From: Rahnella aquatilis CIP 78.65 = ATCC 33071
GTDB taxonomy: Bacteria > Pseudomonadota > Gammaproteobacteria > Enterobacterales > Enterobacteriaceae
Length of the DNA stretch: 64,000 nt
Assembly (NCBI RefSeq): GCF_000241955.1
Contig: NC_016818.1
Location: 4,278,001 to 4,342,000, forward strand
Reading direction: 5' to 3'
Below the pieces are notes generated by a model, which was given only the letters and a program-made list of their open reading frames with translations, was not told where the DNA came from and searched no databases. The position numbers were made by a program, and so were the translations under genes. The stretch's first letter is position 1. Every line of letters starts with the position of its first letter. Shown here piece by piece: positions 7,437 through 15,782 of the stretch.

Positions 7437-9669
7437 GAGATCCTTTCAGAATGAGGTTTTCCGTAAACGTATAAGAGACGCCGTTGATCCAAACCTTCAG
7501 CGGCTGATCATCGGTTTTGCTGAGGGTAAATTGCCGGGGTTCGAGAGATACCGTCAGACGCGTTCCGCGCCAGTGCAGAGGAAACCGCAACCGCGTCCAG
7601 CCCTGCGGCAGCGACGGCCGGAAATGCAGTTCACCCGACTGATAATCCAGCCCCGCAAACCCCATCAGCGCTCCCGTCCAGATGGCGGCAGTGGCCGCCG
7701 CATGGATGCCGTCGTCCGAGGAATGAGGTTCATCACCCAGATCAATGCGGCACGCTTCACGGTAAAATTGCAGCGCCTGGTCGGCCTGCCGGGTCCGGGC
7801 GGCAACAATCGCATGCACTGATTTACTCAGCGAAGAGTCATGAATCGTACGCGGTTCATAAAAACTGAGATTAGCGGCCTGGCATTGTGGCGTGAACTGT
7901 GCGGGCAGCAGTTGCATGAGCATCACCACATCGGCCTGTTTCAGGATCTGCATCTCGTTGATTTCCGCGCGGGAATAGTCCAGCAAAATGGCCTGAGTTC
8001 CCTGGCGGGATTTATAGGCTTTCAGGTCGCATTGCGGTTTACTGAGGAAGGTATCATCCTGCGCGATCACGCCCTGCGCATCGGGCTGCGGCAGATACAG
8101 ATGCGTCAGAAAATCTTCCGCCTGCGCGAAGAATGCAGCGTCCTCATGATTAAATTCATGCAGATACCGGCAGGCTTCCTGAATGTTGTACTGCGCCATA
8201 TAATTGGTAAACGCATTATTATCAACATGTTCGGTGTATTCATCCGGCCCGATGACGTTGAGAATCGACAGCCGGTCGCCACGCCATACAGCGCGGCTCA
8301 TCCAGAACAGCGCTGTCTCTTTCAGCAACGCCAGCCCCATTTGTTGCATAAATTCAGCGTCGTGCGTGGCCTGAAAATAGCCCACCGTGGCATAGGCGAT
8401 ATCCGCCACCAGATGATGCTCGGCCACTGCCGAGGCCACCCGCTGCCGCTGACCGGTACGGATATTGATCGCCGCGAATTCCGGCGTTTCTTCTTCGCCG
8501 CTGAACGCACTTTCCCACGGGAACAATGCGCCCTGATAACCGCTGCGCCGGGCTTTTTCCTGCGCCTGCGCCAGATTCAGATAGCGGTACTCCAGGAGTT
8601 TTCGCGCCTGTTCAGGCGCATTCAGCAGCGCAAAAGGCAGGATAAATATTTCGGTATCCCAGAACACATGCCCTTTGTAGCCTTCGCCGGTCAGTCCTTT
8701 CGCCGCCACACTGGCACGCGCGTCATGCGCCGGGATCATCAGCTTCAGGTGATACAACGCAAAATCCAGTGCGCGCTGATCTTGCGGATCATCAGTCTCC
8801 ACACAGACCCGCGCTGCCTGCCAGTAATGCTGCCAGTGGCGGGTATTTTCCATCAGCAGATGGCCGTAGCCCTGCTGCGCGCAGGCAGAAAGCGACGCCA
8901 GACAACGTGACGACCAGTCACTTTCCGGCAGAAAATCCGCGTCGAGCGAGGTGGCAATCCAGCTGAATTTCTCCAGCGTAACCGCTTCACCGGCCGATAA
9001 CGGCAGGCTGATATGTTGCAGTAACTGGCGGTTTTTGGCTGAAAAGCTGCTGCTGGCGCGGGCGGGGAACAGGCACTGGCTGGTGATGATCGCCTGCTGC
9101 TGCCCGTCGGTCGTCTCATACCAACCCTGTAAAATGTTTTGATCGAAAACCCGCACCGAACGCTCGTTCAGATGCTGCCGGCCGCTGTTGGTGAGCGTTG
9201 CATCAATGCCGGTACTCACGCACAGGTGCGCCTCCGCATCCAGCGCGGTGACGGTTAAACGACTCGCCACCAGCGCCAGCGGAGAAAGCGCCACAAAACG
9301 GCGGGTTTCGATTTTGAACCGCTGACCGGCGGGCGACTGCCAGACCAGTTCGCGATAAAGCTCACCGTTCATGGTGCGCAGTTCACGCTGATAGGAAACC
9401 AGCGTGCCGGAAAGCAGCGATAAACTTTCGCCGTCCAGCTCAATGCGCATGCCCGTAATATCCGGCAGATTCACCAGCTCGGTGACTTCCGTCGCATTCG
9501 CGCGGTGATAAAACCCCGCGACAAACATGCCCCGCTGCTGGTCGGTATAGGCTTCCTCGTGACAACCCCGGATGCCAATCCGGCCATTGCCGCAGGCATG
9601 CAGGCTGGCGTACTTATTCAGACGATGGGGTGAAAACGGTGCTTCGTGCAGGATCTGAGGCTGAATCAT
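7423..9669 (-). CDS. ycjT: Kojibiose phosphorylase YcjT (GH65)
   Basis: A 748-residue glycoside hydrolase family 65 phosphorylase, close to the length of E. coli YcjT. The order is an N-terminal beta-sandwich, helical linker, (alpha/alpha)6 barrel and small C-terminal beta domain. The general acid is Glu477 in IGPDEYTEHVDNN. GHVFWDTE (333-340) and KQADVVML belong to the sugar and phosphate sites. E. coli YcjT cleaves kojibiose with phosphate to beta-glucose 1-phosphate and glucose. GH65 specificity varies between kojibiose, trehalose, nigerose and maltose, so the exact substrate is inferred from the conserved cluster. The start overlaps the ycjS stop (ATGA). Confidence 0.9.
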   Translation of the reverse strand: MIQPQILHEAPFSPHRLNKYASLHACGNGRIGIRGCHEEAYTDQQRGMFVAGFYHRANATEVTELVNLPDITGMRIELDGESLSLLSGTLVSYQRELRTMNGELYRELVWQSPAGQRFKIETRRFVALSPLALVASRLTVTALDAEAHLCVSTGIDATLTNSGRQHLNERSVRVFDQNILQGWYETTDGQQQAIITSQCLFPARASSSFSAKNRQLLQHISLPLSAGEAVTLEKFSWIATSLDADFLPESDWSSRCLASLSACAQQGYGHLLMENTRHWQHYWQAARVCVETDDPQDQRALDFALYHLKLMIPAHDARASVAAKGLTGEGYKGHVFWDTEIFILPFALLNAPEQARKLLEYRYLNLAQAQEKARRSGYQGALFPWESAFSGEEETPEFAAINIRTGQRQRVASAVAEHHLVADIAYATVGYFQATHDAEFMQQMGLALLKETALFWMSRAVWRGDRLSILNVIGPDEYTEHVDNNAFTNYMAQYNIQEACRYLHEFNHEDAAFFAQAEDFLTHLYLPQPDAQGVIAQDDTFLSKPQCDLKAYKSRQGTQAILLDYSRAEINEMQILKQADVVMLMQLLPAQFTPQCQAANLSFYEPRTIHDSSLSKSVHAIVAARTRQADQALQFYREACRIDLGDEPHSSDDGIHAAATAAIWTGALMGFAGLDYQSGELHFRPSLPQGWTRLRFPLHWRGTRLTVSLEPRQFTLSKTDDQPLKVWINGVSYTFTENLILKGSHDEN

Positions 9670-10724
9670 AAAAATACGCTCTCCCCGCTCTCTGCCGACT
9701 GATAGACAGCCGCCACCAGTTGCTGGATGCGGTATCCCTGTTCAGCATCCGCCAGACTGACCGTTTCCCCGCGAACCGCCGCCACAAATGCCTGAACGCT
9801 GCGCACATGGCGCTGATCGTCGGCAACCTCCCGGTGGAATAACCTCACCAGTTCGCCCTTTTCATCGGTATACACTTGTGCAGGAAACAGCGTGGCACCG
9901 GCTTTATCACCGCAAAACTCAACGTTCATGACCGACTGGGGCTGTATGTTCAGCGCAAACGACGTTTCCAGACGCAGCAACCCGCCGTTGCAGAACTCAA
10001 TAGCGGCAAATACCGAATCTTCCACGCTGTATTTCTGCGGGTCCCAGCTTCCAAACTGCCCTTCACTTTTGCGGTTGCCGATTTTCTGAAACATCTGCGC
10101 AGTGACTTTGCGCACCGCCGGAAAGCCGAGCACGTACATGGCGGCATCCAGCATATGAATGCCGATGTCGATCAGCGGCCCGCCGCCGGACTGGGTTTTA
10201 TCGATGAAATTTCCCCAGCCGGGCACGCCGCAGCGGCGCAGTGCGCGCGCGGTGGTGACATACACATCACCCAGTTCACCTTCATCCACTTTCTGACGTA
10301 AAATGCGCGCATCGTCGGCGAAACGGTGATGAAAATCATAGGCCAGAAGCCGTCCGGCCTGTTCTGCCGCCTGCCACATTTCCAGCGCCTGTGCGGCGCT
10401 CATGGCAGGCGGTTTTTCACAGAACACATGACAGCCGTGCTGCAATGCCGTGATCACCTGCTGATGATGGAACAGGTTGGGCGTACAGATGCTGACGATG
10501 TCGGGCCGTTCAGCCTGCAGCATCTTCTCCAGCGAGGTACAGGCACGGGCGATACCATTACGCCCGGCAAATGCCTGAGCGCGCGCCCTATCACAGTCCA
10601 CGACCGCCACCAGTTCAAGCCCCGGAATCTGGCGGTAACAGGCCGCATGGACCTTTTCCGCCACCTGACCGGCACCGACCAGCGCCACTTTCAGCGTTCC
10701 TGCCGTACTCGTTATAAATTCCAT
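9666..10724 (-). CDS. ycjS: Gfo/Idh/MocA oxidoreductase YcjS (glucoside 3-dehydrogenase)
   Basis: A 352-residue NAD-dependent dehydrogenase. The Rossmann motif is VGAGQVA (16-22), the family lysine is in CEKPPA (EKPP at 103-106), and DIGIHMLDAAMY carries the expected catalytic histidine. E. coli YcjS oxidises glucosides at C3 to 3-keto-glucosides and works with YcjR and YcjQ to interconvert gulosides and glucosides. Cytoplasmic. It begins 15 bases after ycjR and overlaps ycjT by 4 bases. The ribosome site is poor, so coupling from ycjR is likely. Confidence 0.9.
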   Translation of the reverse strand: MEFITSTAGTLKVALVGAGQVAEKVHAACYRQIPGLELVAVVDCDRARAQAFAGRNGIARACTSLEKMLQAERPDIVSICTPNLFHHQQVITALQHGCHVFCEKPPAMSAAQALEMWQAAEQAGRLLAYDFHHRFADDARILRQKVDEGELGDVYVTTARALRRCGVPGWGNFIDKTQSGGGPLIDIGIHMLDAAMYVLGFPAVRKVTAQMFQKIGNRKSEGQFGSWDPQKYSVEDSVFAAIEFCNGGLLRLETSFALNIQPQSVMNVEFCGDKAGATLFPAQVYTDEKGELVRLFHREVADDQRHVRSVQAFVAAVRGETVSLADAEQGYRIQQLVAAVYQSAESGESVFL

Positions 10725-10739
10725 TTTGCGGCCTGTCAG

Positions 10740-11531
10740 TCAGAGTAAATTGCGAAGATAGGTCAGTGAATCCTGATAAGCCTGTGCCGGATTTTCTGCC
10801 CGCACACGGCATTCGTAGACGATATAGCCGTCATAGCCATCTTCTTTCAGTTGCTGAAATGCGCGGCCAAAATCAATACTGCCGCTGCCCGGCTGGTAAC
10901 GATGATTGTCAGCAATGTGTACGTGGCCGAGCAGATCCCGTTGCTGATGGAACGCGGCGCTAAGGCAGTCTTCCTCAATGCTCATATGGTAAAAATCGCC
11001 GATGATTTTGACGTGCTCAAGCGCGCCCTCTTCGATATAACGGCGTGCCTCCGCCAGCGTGTTTATCATGTGATCCTGATAGCGGTTCAGCGGCTCCAGA
11101 TACACCGTTGTGCCGGTGCGTTTGGCCACATTTTCCAGCTCCAGCAAGGATGCGCTGACCGCCAGACGGTCGCCCGCCTGAGTGCGCGGTGAAGTCATCG
11201 GCGGCAGACGGTAGGTAAACATTCCCCAGGCGGCGGGCACGATGATCCCTTTACCGCCGACCTGCGAAAGGGCTTCCAGAATCGCCGTGATTTGCTGCAA
11301 TCCGTTCAGACGACGCTCTTCGATGAAATCACCGATCCAACCCTCATAGCCGCCGCAGGCAGTGATCACCGGCAGGCCAGTTTGGGCGATAGCGGCTTTC
11401 ACTTCGTCGAGATGATTCACCAGCAATTTGCCGTCTATTTCAAAGCCGTCGAAACCCATTTCCTTGATAAATTTGAATTTCTCCAGAATATTTTCTGGGA
11501 AGAACGCCTGATTTTGTGTACCGATTTTCAT
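10740..11531 (-). CDS. ycjR: Keto-sugar 4-epimerase YcjR (TIM barrel)
   Basis: A 263-residue member of the xylose-isomerase-like TIM-barrel family. Likely metal ligands are Glu146 (VYLEPLNR), Asp179 (IGDFYHM), His205 (HVHIADNH) and Glu240 (VYECRV), the pattern of this fold. The E. coli enzyme epimerises C4 of 3-keto-gulosides to 3-keto-glucosides, between the YcjQ and YcjS dehydrogenase steps. It starts 12 bases after ycjQ, and the upstream AAGGACTTAGAC gives a good ribosome site. Confidence 0.9.
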   Translation of the reverse strand: MKIGTQNQAFFPENILEKFKFIKEMGFDGFEIDGKLLVNHLDEVKAAIAQTGLPVITACGGYEGWIGDFIEERRLNGLQQITAILEALSQVGGKGIIVPAAWGMFTYRLPPMTSPRTQAGDRLAVSASLLELENVAKRTGTTVYLEPLNRYQDHMINTLAEARRYIEEGALEHVKIIGDFYHMSIEEDCLSAAFHQQRDLLGHVHIADNHRYQPGSGSIDFGRAFQQLKEDGYDGYIVYECRVRAENPAQAYQDSLTYLRNLL

Positions 11532-11543
11532 GTCTAAGTCCTT

Positions 11544-12596
11544 TTAGAAAGTGATGCCGAGCTTGATGCTCTGATCAGGATGTTGATCGACGTATTTCAT
11601 GTAGCTTTCTGCACTGTTGCTGAATGTGACCACCGGGTCGATCAGGTCTTCACAGTTCAGGTAGCCGTTCATCAGCAGTTCCCAGCAGGACTCTTCGATG
11701 CGTTTACGGCTCCAGCGGGGATAATCAGGATTGGGTTCGCTGCATGCGCGGGAAAAGACGATTTTGGCATTGTTAAAGTGAGCTTCCCGCCCGAGGTTAA
11801 AGCCTTCGGCGAAAGGTTTGGCAAAGGCAACGTAAGAAATAATGCCGCCGTAAGCGATACCGCGCAGCGCTGCCTGCAGGGCCTGAGCGTTGCCGCTGGT
11901 TTCGATAATGACGTCAGCACCCAGCTTGCCGGTGAGCTTTTTAATCTCCAGTCCGATGTCCGTGCCGATCGGATTAAACACTGCATCCGCGCCGTTTTTC
12001 AGCGCAATCTCCCCGCGTTTTTCCAGCGGATCGACGCCAATCACGATGCTGGCACCGGCCTTTTTCGCCAGTTGCACGGCGATTTGCCCGATGGCACCCA
12101 GCCCGACAATCACCACAAAATCACCCACGCGGACATTGCCGTCGCGCACACCGCTCATGGCAAACTGTGCCGGGTCATAACAGACGGCGTTTTTCCATGA
12201 GGCACCGGCAGGCATTTTGCGTAATTTGTAATTGTTCACGGCGTTGACGATCACCGTTTCGCTCAGCGGTCCGTAGGTACAAACCTCATCGCCCAGCGCG
12301 TAATCCGTCACCTCACAGCCCTTTTCGCAGACGGTGCCCACCACCATGTTGCCGAGCTGGAATTCGCCGAACACAATACCGCGCGGCGCATCCGCCGGAC
12401 GGGGTACAAACATGCCCCATTCAGCAGAGAATTCCTCGTCGATAAACGGGCTGACGCCGCGGAAATCCACCACTTCGGTGCCGTGTTTCGGTGCGCCAAA
12501 TTTCACGCGAATTTTGACTTCATACGCTGCGACCGGGCGGTCCTCATAATCCATCAGTTCAGCCACACGTGGCTGGGTTGCAACCAGTTTTTTCAT
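11544..12596 (-). CDS. ycjQ: Zinc-type alcohol dehydrogenase homologue YcjQ (guloside dehydrogenase)
   Basis: A 350-residue medium-chain dehydrogenase with the NAD-binding motif GLGAIG (165-170). The usual catalytic-zinc region is atypical (FGAPKHGTEVVDF in place of the common CGTD, and FGEFQLGN in place of GHE), as in E. coli YcjQ. The E. coli enzyme interconverts gulosides and 3-keto-gulosides with NAD(H). The start at 12596 is preferred over an in-frame ATG five codons upstream because AAGGA lies 8 bases ahead and the protein then begins MKKLVAT as in E. coli. It lies 44 bases after ycjP. Confidence 0.9.
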   Translation of the reverse strand: MKKLVATQPRVAELMDYEDRPVAAYEVKIRVKFGAPKHGTEVVDFRGVSPFIDEEFSAEWGMFVPRPADAPRGIVFGEFQLGNMVVGTVCEKGCEVTDYALGDEVCTYGPLSETVIVNAVNNYKLRKMPAGASWKNAVCYDPAQFAMSGVRDGNVRVGDFVVIVGLGAIGQIAVQLAKKAGASIVIGVDPLEKRGEIALKNGADAVFNPIGTDIGLEIKKLTGKLGADVIIETSGNAQALQAALRGIAYGGIISYVAFAKPFAEGFNLGREAHFNNAKIVFSRACSEPNPDYPRWSRKRIEESCWELLMNGYLNCEDLIDPVVTFSNSAESYMKYVDQHPDQSIKLGITF

Positions 12597-12640
12597 CGGA
12601 TATTCCTTCATCTTTCATCAGTCAGTGTGAGTTTTTTACG

Positions 12641-13486
12641 TCAGCCTTTTACGCCGCCGTCGGTAAGATTGCCTTTAATAAACCGTTCCGAAAGCGCATA
12701 CATCAGCACCACCGGCAGCGCGGTCACCAGCGAGGCGGCCATCATTCTTCCCCAGACATAATCCGGCGTACTGAACAGCGTATTCAGGCCGACAGGCAGG
12801 GTGAAATTGGCCGAGCTGGAAAGGAAAATAGAGGCGAAGAGATAGTCGTTCCACGCCACCATAAAGCAATACACAAATACCGAAATGATGCCCGAGATCG
12901 CCAGCGGCACGGTGATGTAGAAGATGATTTGCAGCCGGTTGAGGCCGTCCATCATCGCCGCTTCTTCAATGTCGTGAGGAATGGTGTCGAAGTAACTTTT
13001 CAGCATGAACACCGCGGTCGGTAAAGTCTGGACCACCATGGTGATCACCAGCGCGGTAGTCGTATCGTAGAGTCCCAGCGCCGAAATAATTTTAAACAGC
13101 GGCACCACCAGCAAAATGCCGGAAAACATATAGACGGTATAAAAGCTGGCGTTAATCGTGACGCGCCCTTTAAAACGCAGCCGCGACAACGCATAAGCGC
13201 CAAGAATGCCGAAGAACACGGCGATCACCGACGCCAGCACCGACACGGTCAGGCTGTTTTTAAAATAACTGAGGAACGGGAAAATCTGCGGATTGAAAAT
13301 ATCCACGTAATGATGGAAATCCCATTCCTGCGGGAACAACGTCGGATGACGGGAAATCGCCTCTTTACTGCTTTTGAACGAGGTCATCAGCATGATGAAA
13401 AAAGGAAATAACATCGCGCCAAGAAAAATCAGCAGGCTGGCATAAAAGCCCGCTTTGCCCAGGATCTTGCGGTTAGTTGCTGCCAT
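12641..13486 (-). CDS. ycjP: Sugar ABC transporter permease YcjP
   Basis: A 281-residue permease of the MalG type with about six membrane helices, the first at residues 12-34. The cytoplasmic EAA loop, EEAAMMDGLNRLQIIFYITV, is the docking site for the ATPase YcjV. It pairs with YcjO as the inner-membrane channel of the YcjNOPV importer. The first 14 bases overlap ycjO, so the two subunits are translationally coupled. Confidence 0.9.
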   Translation of the reverse strand: MAATNRKILGKAGFYASLLIFLGAMLFPFFIMLMTSFKSSKEAISRHPTLFPQEWDFHHYVDIFNPQIFPFLSYFKNSLTVSVLASVIAVFFGILGAYALSRLRFKGRVTINASFYTVYMFSGILLVVPLFKIISALGLYDTTTALVITMVVQTLPTAVFMLKSYFDTIPHDIEEAAMMDGLNRLQIIFYITVPLAISGIISVFVYCFMVAWNDYLFASIFLSSSANFTLPVGLNTLFSTPDYVWGRMMAASLVTALPVVLMYALSERFIKGNLTDGGVKG

Positions 13487-14354
13487 TGATATTCACCCGT
13501 TTTCTGGCAAGAAGGATCACGATAAAGATCAGGGCAAACAGCACCATGGATATGGCGGCGGCTTTCCCTAAATCGTTAAAGGCAAAGGCGGTTTTATAGA
13601 GATACACACCCAGAATGTTGACCTTGTTGGTCAGCAGGTAGACGTCGGCAAACATGTAGAACATCCAGATCGCGCGCAGCGTGACCACCGTTGCCAGTAC
13701 CGGCATGATGGCGGGCAGCGTGACGATGCGAAATTTCTGCCAGGCATTGGCGCCGTCCATACCTGCGGCTTCGTACAGCGATTTATCGACGGTCTGCAAA
13801 ATCGCCAGAAACGAAATAAACGCGTAGGGGAAGTAGCGCCAGATGGCGAACAGCACCACCAGAACGAAGCTGCTGACCGGATTGTCGAACCACAGCGGGG
13901 CATCGTCGAACAGGTGCAGCATGTCAGCACCGATCACATTCACAATGCCGTAGCCGTTGTTGAACATGTATTTCCAGGCGAATACCAGCGAAATGGAAGG
14001 CGTGACGTAGGACAATATCACCAGCGATCGCGCCGTTTTGCGAAAGCGGAACTCACGGTTAAAAAACAGCGCGACGCCCAGCCCCAGCCCGGTACTGCCC
14101 GCGACGACCAGCGCGGTGTACCAGAACGTCACCCACAGCGAATGATAAAAGCCCGGATCACTGAGGATGCTGAGGTAGTTATCCAGCCCGACAAACCGGT
14201 TATCGAGACGCGGATTCAGCGGGATTTGCAGAAAGCTGATCTGGATATTCGACAGCATCGGATAGGCCACCAGCAGCCCCAGCAAAAAGATGCTGGGGGC
14301 GAGCAGAAGCAGCGCAAAACGACCGTCAGAATGGTTAAATTTACGTGATTTCAT
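13473..14354 (-). CDS. ycjO: Sugar ABC transporter permease YcjO
   Basis: A 293-residue permease of the MalF type. Six membrane helices are expected; the first (LLLLAPSIFLLGLLVAYPML) is near residues 15-34, and the EAA loop is YEAAGMDGANAWQKFRIVTL. It forms the channel with YcjP and receives substrate from the lipoprotein YcjN. AGGGAAG ahead of the ATG gives a good ribosome site. It lies 30 bases after ycjN. Confidence 0.9.
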   Translation of the reverse strand: MKSRKFNHSDGRFALLLLAPSIFLLGLLVAYPMLSNIQISFLQIPLNPRLDNRFVGLDNYLSILSDPGFYHSLWVTFWYTALVVAGSTGLGLGVALFFNREFRFRKTARSLVILSYVTPSISLVFAWKYMFNNGYGIVNVIGADMLHLFDDAPLWFDNPVSSFVLVVLFAIWRYFPYAFISFLAILQTVDKSLYEAAGMDGANAWQKFRIVTLPAIMPVLATVVTLRAIWMFYMFADVYLLTNKVNILGVYLYKTAFAFNDLGKAAAISMVLFALIFIVILLARKRVNINGSN

Positions 14355-14384
14355 GATCTTCCCTGAGAATTCAGGCTCCTGCGT

Positions 14385-15689
14385 TTAGCGTTTTTGCATC
14401 ACTGCTTCGATACGCTTTTGCCCTTCCGCCAGCGACTGCTGTGGATCTTTCTTCCCGACGGTCACACCATTGAGCATTTCGCTGAGTACCGCAGAACCTG
14501 TGATATCGCCCATGGCCGCGAAGTTTTTCTCCCCGACGGAACCAAACACCTGCACGTTGGCAAACTCGTTCACCAGCATTTGCGGCAGCGTGCCGAACGC
14601 TTTGATCACCGGGTTGTTTTGCCAGGTGGCGTTACCCGTCACACCTTTGGTCACCGGCAGCGCGGCACCCGGCGACATCAGCACCCATGCTGTCGCGTTA
14701 TCCGGTTTTTCGAGGAAGCTCACCCACTGTTCAGCGGCCTCACGTTCAGGCGTATCCAGCCCGTTGGAGATGGTCAGTGAGGTGATGGTGCCGTAAACGG
14801 CTTTGGATTTTTCGGTCGGCACGGCAAATCCGAGGTCGTCAGCTTTGCCTTCGCCGTATACCGCAGGAAGAATATAAGTGGAGTAAATCGCCATCGGCAC
14901 CGTGCCGTTCATAAAGGCGTCTTTAATTTCCATGACGTCATTGGAGCCGGGCATGGAGAAAGTGGCGAGCTGACGGTAATAATCCAGTGCCTGCTGCATT
15001 TCCGGCGTATTAACTGTGATTTGTCCCTCAGCATTAAATACGTTGGCATCGTTGGAGAGCGCGAACTGCGAGAAAGCCTGTTCGGTCAGAACACTTTCTG
15101 CAGTCGGTAAGGCGATACCGTATTTTTTCTGCGCGGGATGATTAAATGCCGTGGCAATGCGGGTGACGTCCTGCCAGTTTTGCGGCGCAGAGAATCCGGC
15201 GTCGGCCAGTTGTGATTTGTTGTACCAGATCCCCTGTATCCAGCCGTGGATCGGCACGCCGGTATAATGCTGGCCCTCTTCCGTGCGCACGATGCGCAAT
15301 ACACCGGGATAGAACTGGTCTGCACCCATGCCGTCGATCACCTGACTGATGGCATCACGGTCGATCAGCTGTTCCTTATCCATCACTTTGGCGTAATCAT
15401 GACTGACTTCGATAACGGCTGGCAGTGCACCGGTACGGGCCAGCGTAATCACTTTGGTGTTGTAGGCGTCTTCTTCCACCGGCACCGGTTTGATGGTGAT
15501 CTGCGGATTTTCCTTTTCAAATTGCGCGATCAGCTGATTAATCACCACCTGACGTTCCTGCTCAACCGAAGAGTGCATAAATTCAATGGTGATCTGTTTC
15601 TCTTTGGCATCCTCACAGGCCGATAAACATAATGTGGATAATAATAACGGGGTTATAAGGATATATTTTCTTTTCATTGTTATATTCAT
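14385..15689 (-). CDS. ycjN: Sugar-binding lipoprotein YcjN of the ABC importer
   Basis: A 434-residue extracellular solute-binding protein (family 1, MalE-like). The N-terminus has a lipoprotein signal ending LCLSAC with Cys25 as the lipidation site, then EDAKEK. The start at 15689 is chosen because AGGAG ends 6 bases before it; an ATG two codons earlier abuts that same site, and the longer in-frame extension upstream has no homology. It binds the glucoside for transport by YcjO, YcjP and YcjV; the ligand is not known. It lies 93 bases after ycjM; that gap contains TGTGA-AATA-TCACA (15734-15747), a small hairpin or operator of unknown role. Confidence 0.88.
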   Translation of the reverse strand: MNITMKRKYILITPLLLSTLCLSACEDAKEKQITIEFMHSSVEQERQVVINQLIAQFEKENPQITIKPVPVEEDAYNTKVITLARTGALPAVIEVSHDYAKVMDKEQLIDRDAISQVIDGMGADQFYPGVLRIVRTEEGQHYTGVPIHGWIQGIWYNKSQLADAGFSAPQNWQDVTRIATAFNHPAQKKYGIALPTAESVLTEQAFSQFALSNDANVFNAEGQITVNTPEMQQALDYYRQLATFSMPGSNDVMEIKDAFMNGTVPMAIYSTYILPAVYGEGKADDLGFAVPTEKSKAVYGTITSLTISNGLDTPEREAAEQWVSFLEKPDNATAWVLMSPGAALPVTKGVTGNATWQNNPVIKAFGTLPQMLVNEFANVQVFGSVGEKNFAAMGDITGSAVLSEMLNGVTVGKKDPQQSLAEGQKRIEAVMQKR

Positions 15690-15782
15690 GAACATCTCCT
15701 TTGCTAATTTATAGCCAGCCGGAATCTCTGGCCTGTGAAATATCACACCCTTTAAATACTAAGCATTAAAATGACGATTAAT

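Noticed and set aside
7840-8910. 356-codon open frame on the plus strand opposite ycjT
   Set aside because: It is a mirror of the GC-biased ycjT codons; its translation has no recognisable domain and ycjT is a clear GH65 enzyme.
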